Below are positions 52,272 to 61,207 of a DNA stretch of 64,000 bases, piece by piece (the first letter of the stretch is position 1; each line of letters begins with the position of its first letter). Below the pieces are notes generated by a model that ran no database searches, was not told where the DNA came from, and saw only the letters and a program-made list of their open reading frames with translations. The stretch spans positions 124,001 to 188,000 of the forward strand of contig NZ_VKAB01000021.1 in the NCBI RefSeq assembly GCF_009769385.1, read 5' to 3'. The DNA is from Saccharothrix deserti (GTDB lineage Bacteria; Actinomycetota; Actinomycetes; Mycobacteriales; Pseudonocardiaceae). The translations under genes and the position numbers were made by a program.

Positions 52272-53462
52272 GTGCACCGCAAGCTGACCGTGCGCGACCT
52301 GCGTGCCGGTAACCGGGCGCGGGTGTTGCGCGCGCTGTACTTCGACCAGCCGCGCAGCCGGCAGGAACTCGCGGGCATCACCGGGCTGAGCCAGGCGTCG
52401 GTCAGCAACGTCGTCGGCGAGCTCATCTCCGACGGTGTCGTGGTCGAAGCCGGACAGGTCGACTCGGACGGCGGGCGACCGCGCGTCCTGCTGCGGGTCA
52501 ACCCGGCCTACGCGGCGGTGGTGGGCGTCGACGTCGGCGAGACGCACGTGCTGGTCGAGGTGTTCGACCTGACGTTGCAGCGCCTGGCGGAGGCGACGTT
52601 CCCGATGGTGCCGGACGTGCACTCGATCGACGACGTGGCGCGGCGCGTTCTCGAAGGGCTCGATCGGTGCCTCGCGGACAGCGGGGTCGGTGACGTGCTC
52701 GGGGTCGGCATCGGTGTGCCCGGCCAGGTCGAGCACGGGCTGGTGTACGCGCAGACCGTCGGCTGGCACGGCGTCGCGCTCGAACAGCTGCTCAGGACCG
52801 GCACCGACCTGCCGCTGTTCCTGGACAACGGCGCGAACACGTTGGGGCAGGCGGAGGTGTGGTTCGGCGCGGGCCGCGGCACGGGTGACGCGGTGGTCGC
52901 GTTGATCGGGTCGGGTGTCGGCGCGAGCGTCATCGCGGGCGGCGTGCTGTACCGCGGTTCGTCGGGCGGTGCCGGGGAGTGGGGCCACACGACGATCGCG
53001 TTGGACGGTCGCGCGTGCCGGTGCGGTGCGCACGGGTGCCTGGAGGCGTACATCGGCGCGTCGGGCGTGGTCGACCGGTATCGCGCGGTCAAGGCCGATG
53101 CGCCGGCCGAGCAGGAGGCGGCGTTGGCGGCGCTGGTCGCCGACGACTCGCCGGAAGCGCGGGACGTGCTCGCCGAGACCGCCCGGTACGCCGGGGCCGG
53201 CATCGCGAACCTGATCAACCTGTTCAACCCGTCGCAGGTGATCGTCGGTGGTTGGGCCGGGTTGTTGCTGGGCGCGCGGATCCTGGACGACGTGCGCGCC
53301 GAGGCCGCCCGCCACGCGCTGCACCGGCCGTTCGAGCAGGCGTCGATCAGCTTGTGCGAACTGGGGCCGGAGTCGGTCGCCCTCGGCGCGGCCACGTTGC
53401 CGGTCGCCGCGTTCCTGGCCGCGGGCGGTGTGCGCCGCCGCACGGCCAGTCCCGTCGTCTAG
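52272..53462 (+). CDS. ROK-family transcriptional regulator
   Basis: The 396-residue protein has an N-terminal winged helix (SRQELAGITGLSQASVSNVV, about 28-48) and a ROK kinase-like sugar-binding domain with VVGVDVGETHVLVEV, GVGIGVPGQVEHG and the zinc motif CRCGAHGCLEAY near 249-260. It probably represses sugar-use genes, none of which is adjacent. The GTG at 52272 is preferred; a TTG at 52260 is in frame. Its stop codon touches the start of the shortened palindromic repeat. Confidence 0.88.
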   Translation: MHRKLTVRDLRAGNRARVLRALYFDQPRSRQELAGITGLSQASVSNVVGELISDGVVVEAGQVDSDGGRPRVLLRVNPAYAAVVGVDVGETHVLVEVFDLTLQRLAEATFPMVPDVHSIDDVARRVLEGLDRCLADSGVGDVLGVGIGVPGQVEHGLVYAQTVGWHGVALEQLLRTGTDLPLFLDNGANTLGQAEVWFGAGRGTGDAVVALIGSGVGASVIAGGVLYRGSSGGAGEWGHTTIALDGRACRCGAHGCLEAYIGASGVVDRYRAVKADAPAEQEAALAALVADDSPEARDVLAETARYAGAGIANLINLFNPSQVIVGGWAGLLLGARILDDVRAEAARHALHRPFEQASISLCELGPESVALGAATLPVAAFLAAGGVRRRTASPVV

Positions 53463-53520
53463 CGAGGTCGCGTACGACCGACTTCCGGGCGACCTCGCCG
53501 CCGTCTGCGGAGCAGCGGCC
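53462..53520 (+). repeat. Palindromic interspersed repeat, copy 4 (internally deleted)
   Basis: This 59-bp copy keeps the left end (GCGAGGTCGCGTACGACCG) and right end (GCCGCCGTCTGCGGAGCAGC) of the element but lacks about 75 bp of central stem. It is all that separates the ROK gene from the end of jetC, where the jetD gene would be expected. Confidence 0.8.
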
Positions 53521-53523
53521 AGG

Positions 53524-56500
53524 TCACGGGTCGATGCGGTCCAGTGCCGCGCCGTCCCACGTCGTCTGCGTGCACGCCACACCGCGCCCGTTCTTGGGGC
53601 GCAGCACGTCGTAGATGTGCATGCGGGGGATCTTGTCGGACACGCCCCAGCCGCTGGGCCAGGTGATCACCCAGTCCATGTCGAGGTCCACGAGCAGGCC
53701 GAGCATGCGCGCGATGGTCGGGTCGTCCAGCCGCTCGAACGCCTCGTCCAGCAGCACCAGCCGCAACGGCGAGAACTCGCCGCTCACCGCGTCGTAGAAC
53801 GAGGCCGCGGCGGCGAACAGCGTGACGTACGAGATCAGCCGCGTCTCACCGGACGACAGCTGCCGAAGCCGGCGTTCACGCGGTCCGCCGTCCGGGCCGG
53901 TGTCGGCGACCGTGACGGTGAACTGGTGCCACGTCCGGTAGTCCAGCGCGCGGGACAGGATTTCCGCGTAGTTGCCGGTGTGCGCGTCGCGTTCGGCCTC
54001 GATGCGCTCGGTGAACACGCGGCGCAGCGTCGCGTCCTGCTCGGGGTCGCGTTCCGCGTACGGCAGGCGGACCAGCGCCAACGCGTCGCGCGTTTCCTCG
54101 TCCAAGGCCGCCGACGGCTTCCACGCCAGCTTCACGTGCACGCCCTGGCTGGACCGCGCCCGGCCGAGCACCTCGTTCATCCGCTTGCACAGGTCCTCGG
54201 CGACGGCGATCTGCCCGCGCAGCCACTCGGCCAGGTCGCGGATCAGGTAGTCGGCGAAGATGTTCTGGTACTGCTCGTCCAGGAAACCGCGCTGTTCGGC
54301 CAGTTTCGCCGTCACCTGCCGTGCTGCGACCGCGACCGGCCGGGCGCCTTCCTCGCCGGTGACCGTGACGGTGAGCAGGCCGACGTGCTGCTCGGCGGCG
54401 ATGTCGTGGCTGCCCGCCAGCGAGGTCTGCAACGCCTGGAGTTTCGTGATGACGGTCGCCTCACCCGCGCCGCGCCGGTCGGACGCCATCAGCGCCGCGC
54501 GGACCGACGTGACGTCCTCCGGCACGTCCGGCAACGCGGCCACGAGGATCCCCGGAGCCTGCACGGTCGCCTTGAAGTGCTCGGCCGCGCGGGCCAGGGC
54601 GTCACGGGCGGAGGTGAGTAGTTCGGCCGACGTCTCCAGTTGCGCGCTCAGCTTCGCGGCCTGTTCGCGTGCCGACGCGACCTCTTCGCGCACACCCCTG
54701 AGCTCGTCGCGCATCCCGCGCCGGGAACGCTCCAAACTGGACAGCTGGTCGGCGATTTCCCTTGCCTCGCCGCCGATCGCGTCGGTCAGCTCGGCCAACG
54801 TCGAGGCCTGCGACGCGTAGTCCACGCACCGCGCCTCGGCGTCGGACTCCGCCGCGACCCTATCCTCCACCGCCGCGTGGTACCGGTGGGTCGCGTCGGT
54901 CAGGTCGGTCACGGTGCTCTGGCACTGGCGGCGCAGCACGTCACCCAGCCGGTCGGCGGTGCGCTGGGCCTCGGCGGCGGCCTGTTGGGCCTGTTGCAGG
55001 CCCTCGGTGGTGGCGGGCAGGCCGGCGTCACCGGCTTGGCGCACGACTTCGGCGGCGGCGGCCTCGCCCCGGGCCTGGGCGGTGGCGAGTTCTTCGCGCA
55101 GCTCCTCGGCGCGGCGGGCGGCGCGGTCGGCGGATTCCTGGGCCGCCTGGAGGCGTCCGTGCCGGGCGACCAACTCGCGGTCGGCGGGGAAGCGTTCGAG
55201 GTGGGCTTCCCACTGCTCGACCAAGCCGTGCGCGGCGGCCAGATCGGCTTCCGCCACGCCGAGGTCCGCGCGCAGGGCGGCCAGTTCGTCCTCGAGTTCC
55301 GCGATCCGGCGCCGGCGGGCGGCTTCGCGGGCTCCGGCGCCGATGAACTCCGCCGCGTCCTTGCGCCACGCGCCCGCCAGCACGCCCGCCTGCCAGTGGC
55401 CGTCGGGGGACACCGCGAACGCGCCGGACTCCAGCGACACCGACGCCAGCAGGTCGGCCACCACCGCGGCGGACACCGGTGAACTCGGCTCAACGGCCGG
55501 TACCAGCACGGACGCCAGGGACGGGCCGTCCACCGGAGTGCCGGGCACGGTCAGCACATCGTGTGCTGTGTGCTCGCCGGTCGTGGTCACCCAGGCGTCC
55601 AGCAGGCCGGATGCCTCCAGCGCCGCCTCCAGACCCGCCCGCGCCGCGCCGTCCACACCGGGTTGGAAGTCGACCAGGCGGTAGAACGGCGCCCCTGACG
55701 AAGCATCCCGCGAAGCCGACACGAACCGGCCCGGCTCGGGCACCTGCGCCGTCCCCGACCGCAGCCCGGCCAGCTCAGCGTCCAACGCGTTGATCGACGC
55801 CGCCAACTCCGCCCGCCGCCGCACGACCGCGTGCGCACCGTCCCGCGCGGCCGTCACCAAGGGGCCGACCCACTCGCGCGCGGCACTCGCCAGGGACCGT
55901 GCCGCCGCGGGGTCCACCGACGCGGGCACCGCCAAGGGCGAATCCGGCCGGACCTCGGACAACGGCCCGGACGTGCGCCAAGCCTCCACGTCCGCGAGCC
56001 ACGCCTGCGCGACCTCGGCCAGCTCCTGCGCCTCCTGGTTGCGCAACGCCGCCGCCTCGGTCGCCGCGTGCTGCGCGTCCCGCGCGGTCTGGCGGAGGGC
56101 GTCCACCTGTCGTTGCGCGGAGTCCAGCTCGGCCGCCTGCGCGGCCAGCGCGAGCGCCAAAGCCCCGCGCTGCCGCGCCGACGACGCGATCGACGACGTC
56201 CGCGCCACCGCCGGCTCCAACGCCATCTCCTCGACCGCGGGCGGCACGCGGCGTTCGATGGGCAACGGCTCGGCCTCGGGATCGGGCTTCGCCCGCACGG
56301 ACTCCGTCCGAACCAGAGCATCCAAAGTGGACACACGCGGGACGTCCGGCACCGAAGCCGGGTCGAGGCCGGCCACCCGCAGGTGGTGGCGCAGCGGCTC
56401 GACCATCTCCTCCGCCGCGCCGAGGTCCTCGGCCAACCGCCGCAGCAGCCGCAGCACGCCGTCGACCGCGCCGTCCTCCTGCAACCGCTGCTTGTTCGCC

Positions 56501-57540
56501 ATGTCCAACGCCGCCACGGCCGACGAACGCTTCTCCGCCACCAGCTTCTCGCGCGTCTGCAGGTCCTGGAGATCGCGGAACGCGGGCAGTTCCTTCAACG
56601 CCCCGATGGTCTCCTCGGCCTGCTGCTCACCGGCCTCCAACGACGTCAACGAGTGCTCCGCCGCCGCACGCGCCGCCAGCGTCTCCTCCAACGACGCCGA
56701 CAACCGAGCCGACGCACGCTCCAGCTTCCGCACCCCGTCCTCGGCCGCGCCCAACCGATCGGCCGCCGCACGCAACCCGCCGAACGCGTAGTCCGAGTAC
56801 GTCTTCAGGAACGTCCCCAGCGCCACGTCGGCCGACGACAGCCGCGTGATGTTCTCCCGGATCGACTCCAGATCGTCGAACGACGTCGCCAGCTGCTCGA
56901 CGAGAGCCTGGTCCAACGGCGGCAGCGCGTCGGACAGGATCTGCTCCAGCTGCCCTTCCAGCACCTTCAGCCCGACGTCCGGGTTGCGCAGCGTGCGCTG
57001 GAGGTGCAGCAGGTCGCCGTACCGGGGCGCGGGCACGCCGTACACGGTCTCGGCCACGCGCGCCCGGAACGCGGCCTCCTCCAGCACGCAGTCCGCACCG
57101 ATGAGGTCCCGCAGCTGCGCCGGCCCCAACGGCGTGCGGTCCGACCCCACCAACGCCAGGTCGTGGCCGACCCGCAACGGCGTGATGAAGCGCCACGAGT
57201 CGGTGATCGCCTGCGAGGTCTTGGACGCCTTCACGCCCAACCCGCAGGTCAGGTACTCGCCGTCACGGCACAGCTCCACCCACGCGTACCCGATGCGGTT
57301 CGGCCCGCCGTCGTAGTCGTCGAGCATGAGCCGCCGCAGCGACACCGTGTCGAAGCCCTTCGAACCGACCTGCCGCAGGTCGCCGTCCAGGCACAACGGC
57401 AGCAGCAGCTCCAGCGTGCGCGACTTGCCGGACCCGTTGGTGCCCTGGAAGATCGCGCGCCCACCGGAGAAGTCGAACGTCTGCTCGGTGTACTGCCAGA
57501 TGTTGACGATGCCGCCCCTGTGCAGCCGCCACCTGTTCAC
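53524..57540 (-). CDS. jetC: JetC: SMC/MukB-like ATPase of a Wadjet system (TIGR02680 family)
   Basis: The 1338-residue protein has an N-terminal ATPase half with Walker A GTNGSGKS at 33-40, long coiled coils around a hinge-like region (about 560-760) and a C-terminal ATPase half with signature LSSGET at 1228-1233 and Walker B LVLLDEAFERLD at about 1260-1271. In Wadjet systems JetC forms the DNA-translocating motor with JetA and JetB, which loops small circular DNA that JetD then cuts. Its GTG overlaps the jetB stop. No jetD follows. Confidence 0.92.
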   Translation of the reverse strand: MNRWRLHRGGIVNIWQYTEQTFDFSGGRAIFQGTNGSGKSRTLELLLPLCLDGDLRQVGSKGFDTVSLRRLMLDDYDGGPNRIGYAWVELCRDGEYLTCGLGVKASKTSQAITDSWRFITPLRVGHDLALVGSDRTPLGPAQLRDLIGADCVLEEAAFRARVAETVYGVPAPRYGDLLHLQRTLRNPDVGLKVLEGQLEQILSDALPPLDQALVEQLATSFDDLESIRENITRLSSADVALGTFLKTYSDYAFGGLRAAADRLGAAEDGVRKLERASARLSASLEETLAARAAAEHSLTSLEAGEQQAEETIGALKELPAFRDLQDLQTREKLVAEKRSSAVAALDMANKQRLQEDGAVDGVLRLLRRLAEDLGAAEEMVEPLRHHLRVAGLDPASVPDVPRVSTLDALVRTESVRAKPDPEAEPLPIERRVPPAVEEMALEPAVARTSSIASSARQRGALALALAAQAAELDSAQRQVDALRQTARDAQHAATEAAALRNQEAQELAEVAQAWLADVEAWRTSGPLSEVRPDSPLAVPASVDPAAARSLASAAREWVGPLVTAARDGAHAVVRRRAELAASINALDAELAGLRSGTAQVPEPGRFVSASRDASSGAPFYRLVDFQPGVDGAARAGLEAALEASGLLDAWVTTTGEHTAHDVLTVPGTPVDGPSLASVLVPAVEPSSPVSAAVVADLLASVSLESGAFAVSPDGHWQAGVLAGAWRKDAAEFIGAGAREAARRRRIAELEDELAALRADLGVAEADLAAAHGLVEQWEAHLERFPADRELVARHGRLQAAQESADRAARRAEELREELATAQARGEAAAAEVVRQAGDAGLPATTEGLQQAQQAAAEAQRTADRLGDVLRRQCQSTVTDLTDATHRYHAAVEDRVAAESDAEARCVDYASQASTLAELTDAIGGEAREIADQLSSLERSRRGMRDELRGVREEVASAREQAAKLSAQLETSAELLTSARDALARAAEHFKATVQAPGILVAALPDVPEDVTSVRAALMASDRRGAGEATVITKLQALQTSLAGSHDIAAEQHVGLLTVTVTGEEGARPVAVAARQVTAKLAEQRGFLDEQYQNIFADYLIRDLAEWLRGQIAVAEDLCKRMNEVLGRARSSQGVHVKLAWKPSAALDEETRDALALVRLPYAERDPEQDATLRRVFTERIEAERDAHTGNYAEILSRALDYRTWHQFTVTVADTGPDGGPRERRLRQLSSGETRLISYVTLFAAAASFYDAVSGEFSPLRLVLLDEAFERLDDPTIARMLGLLVDLDMDWVITWPSGWGVSDKIPRMHIYDVLRPKNGRGVACTQTTWDGAALDRIDP

Positions 57541-58706
57541 GCGGTCTCCTCATCGAACAACGACCAGCTGGGCACTTCGGGCACGACGACCACCGGCTCG
57601 ACCTCACGTTCCGGGTCGCCGTCGGGCGATGGCAGCCACCGGTGCGCGGCGGCGTTGAGCAGCCGACCGCCGTCCGTCGACACCGCCAGCCCCATGCGGC
57701 GCAACAGCTCCAGCACCTCGTCGGTCAGCCGGTCCAGGTCGTCGGTGAACTGCTTGGACCACGCGGTCGGGTAGTCCTCCACCAACCGCGAGCACACCGA
57801 CCGCAGCTCCTCGCGGACGACCGGGTGCCGCCCGTCCGGACGCGGTTCCGAGGACAGCAGTTCCGGCAACGCCAGCAGCGCGATCCGCGCCACGGTGGAC
57901 GTGCCGGGGAAGTACAGGTCGGTCAGGTAGTCCTCGGGATCGGCCGCCAGCACGCCCTCGACCCGGCACTCGGTGTACAGGCCGAAGCACGTCTCCAGCA
58001 GCGCGGACTCCTTGCGCTGGTTGCGCCGCAACCACTCCGCCTGCTCGGGCGGGAGGTCCGCGTACAGCACCACGGGGTTCTCCACCAGCTTGCGCCGCAC
58101 GGCGTGCTCGACACCGCGCGGACCGGGCCGTGCCGCCAACTCCACCAGCCGATCAGGTGAAGAAGCCTCGGCCACCGGCCCGGTGAGCAACTGCCCGAGG
58201 AGGTCGGTGTCGATGGTGATCAACGCCTCGGCGTGCACGTCCACCGTGCCCTCGGTCTCGTGCAGCACACCCAGCGACACCAGGTGCCGCAACGCCGCCG
58301 TCAACGCGCGCCGGTCGGCCACGTCGTCCACGACGGTGATCCCGGCCTCCACCGCCGCCGCACGGATGTCCGCCACCAGCCGGGACAGCAACGTCTGCCG
58401 CCCGATCCCGGTCAGCACGGCCATCGTCAACGCCACGTACGCGTACCCGCGCGGGGACATGCCGAGCACGCCGCGCGAGTCGTCCCCACCCGGCCCGGAC
58501 TTGTAGAGCCGGGCGAACCGCCGTTCCACCACCAGCCGGTAGCCGAGCACCCGGGCGAACAGGTCCTGCAACGCGGCCCGGTGCCGGTAGACCAGCGTCA
58601 ACAGCTCGCCGTCCGGCCCGTCGGCGCGCAGCAACGGCCGCCGCAGCAGGGTGCGCGCGCAGCGCACCACGTTCGCCGCGTCGATCTCGGAGAGGTCGTC
58701 GAACAT
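57537..58706 (-). CDS. jetB: JetB: Wadjet accessory subunit (TIGR02678/DUF2398 family)
   Basis: The 389-residue protein matches TIGR02678, the MukE-like subunit of the actinobacterial Wadjet type. Typical stretches are ANVVRCARTLLRRPLL, RGYAYVALTMAVL and VEDYPTAWSKQF. It is mostly helical with winged-helix-like segments and should bridge JetA and JetC. Its ATG overlaps the jetA stop (TGATG) and its stop overlaps the jetC start (GTGA), a tightly coupled operon. Confidence 0.9.
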   Translation of the reverse strand: MFDDLSEIDAANVVRCARTLLRRPLLRADGPDGELLTLVYRHRAALQDLFARVLGYRLVVERRFARLYKSGPGGDDSRGVLGMSPRGYAYVALTMAVLTGIGRQTLLSRLVADIRAAAVEAGITVVDDVADRRALTAALRHLVSLGVLHETEGTVDVHAEALITIDTDLLGQLLTGPVAEASSPDRLVELAARPGPRGVEHAVRRKLVENPVVLYADLPPEQAEWLRRNQRKESALLETCFGLYTECRVEGVLAADPEDYLTDLYFPGTSTVARIALLALPELLSSEPRPDGRHPVVREELRSVCSRLVEDYPTAWSKQFTDDLDRLTDEVLELLRRMGLAVSTDGGRLLNAAAHRWLPSPDGDPEREVEPVVVVPEVPSWSLFDEETA

Positions 58707-60187
58707 CAGTCGAGCACCAGCGCCGAATCGTGCAGGGTCAACGTGCCCGCGGCCGAGTGGATCCGGGTCGCCTTGCCCCGGGCGTGCTCGACGGTGACCC
58801 GCAGCCCGCGCACCGGGTCCGTCGCCGAACCCGAGTCGGACGCCGTGTCGCGCTGCGCCATGGCCAGCGTCAGCAGCTCGCACAAGACCCCGAGCGCTTC
58901 ACCGGACAACGTCGTCTCGGCCAGCCGGGGAGCCGCCGCCGCCAGCTCGGCCACCGACGCCGCCCGCCGTTCGTCCGCTTCCCGTGCTTCGGCCAGCAAC
59001 GACTGCTCGGTCATCGGGTCGTCCAGGATCCTCGACGTCCGCCCGCGCGCACCGCGGTCACCACGGCTGCGCACGCTCACCTGGACGTCCACCACCGGTC
59101 CGTCCCGCCACGGCGTGCGCTCGTTGTCGCTGTCGTGCTCCGGCGCGGGGGACACGTGCCGTGCCGAGAACAGCCCGAACGCCGCCGCGTACAGCTCGTG
59201 CGCCTGCGACCGTGACGCCGAGTCGAACCACCCGGCCAGTTTCAGCAGCTCCGCGCGCCGACTCGGCAGCAGCCCGCCGCCGGACGTGGCCCGCTTCACG
59301 CTGGCCAGCAGCGACCCGATCGCCCGCGCGGTCGCCTCGCGCAACGCCGTCACCTGGCTGGGACGTCCGGGGCGGTCCACGAACCAGTCGGTCAGCTCCT
59401 GCCAGTCCGGAGCTGTTCGTCCGCGTGCCCGCTCGACCTGTTCGCCCAGGTCGGCGCGCCCCAGCAGGCGCAGCAGCTCGGACCGCGCGGAGTTCACCCG
59501 CGCCAGGGCGTCCGCGATCGCCGGGGTGTGCCGCAGCACGTCCTCCACGACCATCTGGATGTACTCGACCAGCAGGTTCCGGAACCCCGAGATCTCCTCC
59601 GGCGCCAGGTGGTGCCGCGTCACGACCTGCCCCAGGTACGCGTAGAAGTCGCGCACGGTCGCGGCCAGCTCGGCGTGCTGCAGGAACAGCGTGGTGACCT
59701 GCTCGGCCAGCACCTCGCGCGGCCGGCGCGCACCGCTGATCAACGCCTCGGACAGCGACTGCCCCAGCTGACCCAGACCGCGTTCCACGGCCGGCAGCAG
59801 CTCCCGGGACACCTCCCGCGCACCCTCGGGCACGCGCAGCAGCTCGTCCACGTCGCGCTGCACCCGGACCGCGAGCTTGCTGACCTGGTAGCGCACGCTG
59901 CCGTGCTGGAACTCGGCGATGCTGGACGCCACCACCTCGCGCCTGCCCTGCACCAGGTTGCCCCACTCGACCAGCTGCCGGAGCCGGTTGATCACGTTCT
60001 CGATGCGCGACTCGCCCGGCTCGACCCGGCCCTCCCGCTCGGCGCCGGCCAGCGCGCCCGCGACCTCGCCCGCCGACAGGTCCGCCAGCAGCGTCGACGT
60101 GAACAGCCGCATGATCGCCAGGTAGGTGCGCTGGTGGTCGCGCGCGTCCAGGTACGCGTAGAGCTTGAGGCGGCCGGCTGGTTCCAC
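58706..60187 (-). CDS. jetA: JetA: kleisin-like Wadjet subunit (TIGR02677/DUF2397 family)
   Basis: The 493-residue protein matches TIGR02677, the MukF/kleisin-like subunit. It starts EPAGRLKLYAYLDARDHQRT and contains NVINRLRQLVEWGNL, VEYIQMVVEDVLRHTPAIAD and LLKLAGWFDSASRSQAHELY. It should close the JetC ring. GTG 60187 is the first gene of jetABC; TAGGGT at 60196-60201 gives a leaderless promoter. It is divergent from cobD across 51 bp. Confidence 0.9.
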   Translation of the reverse strand: MEPAGRLKLYAYLDARDHQRTYLAIMRLFTSTLLADLSAGEVAGALAGAEREGRVEPGESRIENVINRLRQLVEWGNLVQGRREVVASSIAEFQHGSVRYQVSKLAVRVQRDVDELLRVPEGAREVSRELLPAVERGLGQLGQSLSEALISGARRPREVLAEQVTTLFLQHAELAATVRDFYAYLGQVVTRHHLAPEEISGFRNLLVEYIQMVVEDVLRHTPAIADALARVNSARSELLRLLGRADLGEQVERARGRTAPDWQELTDWFVDRPGRPSQVTALREATARAIGSLLASVKRATSGGGLLPSRRAELLKLAGWFDSASRSQAHELYAAAFGLFSARHVSPAPEHDSDNERTPWRDGPVVDVQVSVRSRGDRGARGRTSRILDDPMTEQSLLAEAREADERRAASVAELAAAAPRLAETTLSGEALGVLCELLTLAMAQRDTASDSGSATDPVRGLRVTVEHARGKATRIHSAAGTLTLHDSALVLD

Positions 60188-60195
60188 GGTGGGCC

Positions 60196-60201
60196 ACCCT
60201 A
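60196..60201 (-). promoter_or_regulatory. -10 element TAGGGT of the jetABC operon
   Basis: On the minus strand TAGGGT lies eight bases before the jetA GTG at 60187, consistent with a leaderless transcript. Its position back to back with the cobD promoter leaves little room for a large operator. Confidence 0.5.
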
Positions 60202-60226
60202 ATGCTGCGGTCCGACACGTGCGGGT

Positions 60227-60232
60227 TACCGT
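60227..60232 (+). promoter_or_regulatory. -10 element TACCGT of cobD
   Basis: TACCGT lies six bases before the GTG at 60239, again with no Shine-Dalgarno sequence. Confidence 0.45.
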
Positions 60233-60238
60233 GCCCGT

Positions 60239-61207
60239 GTGAGTCTGGGGCGCGCGGTGGGGTTGGTGCTGGGCGTGGCCGCTGATGCGGTGTTCGGCGA
60301 CCCCGAGAGGTATCACCCGGTAGCGGGATTCGGACGTGCGGCGGCGGCACTGGAGCGCAGGCTGTACCGCGACCACCAGGCGGGCGGTGTCGTCCACACG
60401 GTGGTGCTGGTCGGCGGCACGGTCCTCGCCGGTGTCGCGGTGGAACGCCTCGGCAAGCGCAGCCAGGTGCTGCAGGCCCTGACCACGGCCGCCGCGACGT
60501 GGATCGTGCTCGGCGGGTCGTCGCTGGCCGACGAGGGCACCGCGATGGGCCGCGAGCTGGACGGCGGCGACCTCGACGCGGCGCGCAATCGCCTGCCCAA
60601 CCTGTGCGGGCGTGAGCCCCAGCGGCTCGACACGCTCGGCCTGGCGAAGGCGACCGTCGAATCCGTGGCGGAGAACACGTCCGATGCCGTGGTGGCCCCG
60701 TTGTTCTGGGGTGCGGTCGCCGGCGTGCCGGGTCTGCTCGGCTACCGCGCGGCGAACACCCTGGACGCCATGGTCGGCCACCGCAACGAGCGCTACCGCC
60801 GGTTCGGCTGGGCCGCGGCCCGGCTGGACGACGTGGCGAACCTGCTGCCGTCCCGGCTGGCCGCGCTGCTCACGGCGGCGGGCGCGCCGGTCGTCGGCGG
60901 GTCGGCCGGCGAGGCGTGGCGGACGTGGCGGCGGGACGCGGCGGCTCACCCGAGTCCCAACGCCGGTCAGGTCGAGGCGGCGTTCGCGGGGGCGTTGGAG
61001 GTCCGGCTGGGCGGCCGCACGGTGTACGCGCACGGCGCGGAGGACCGGCCGGTGCTCGGGCACGGCCGCAACCCGGACGCCGGTCACGTGACGCGCGCGG
61101 TGGAGCTGTCGCGGGTGGTCGGCGCGTCGGCGGCGGCCGTGGCCGCGGTCATCGCGCTGGTGCGGCCTCGTCTTCGGCGAGCAGTTCGGCGACGGACTTC
61201 CGCCTGA
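60239..61207 (+). CDS. cobD: Adenosylcobinamide-phosphate synthase CobD/CbiB
   Basis: The 322-residue protein has the CobD/CbiB pattern: DAVFGDPERYHPVAGFGR at the start, LDTLGLAKATVESVAENTSD and FWGAVAGVPGLLGYRAANTLD in the middle and HPSPNAGQVEAAFAGAL later. Several hydrophobic helices place it in the membrane. It attaches aminopropanol to cobyrinic acid diamide during B12 synthesis. No other cob genes are adjacent. Its last 59 bases overlap the convergent SURF1 gene. Confidence 0.93.
   Translation: MSLGRAVGLVLGVAADAVFGDPERYHPVAGFGRAAAALERRLYRDHQAGGVVHTVVLVGGTVLAGVAVERLGKRSQVLQALTTAAATWIVLGGSSLADEGTAMGRELDGGDLDAARNRLPNLCGREPQRLDTLGLAKATVESVAENTSDAVVAPLFWGAVAGVPGLLGYRAANTLDAMVGHRNERYRRFGWAAARLDDVANLLPSRLAALLTAAGAPVVGGSAGEAWRTWRRDAAAHPSPNAGQVEAAFAGALEVRLGGRTVYAHGAEDRPVLGHGRNPDAGHVTRAVELSRVVGASAAAVAAVIALVRPRLRRAVRRRTSA

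Noticed and set aside
52260-53523. A hidden jetD gene opposite or inside the ROK gene
   Set aside because: The plus-strand ROK protein is intact, and the minus-strand frames show no Toprim or DUF2399 features.
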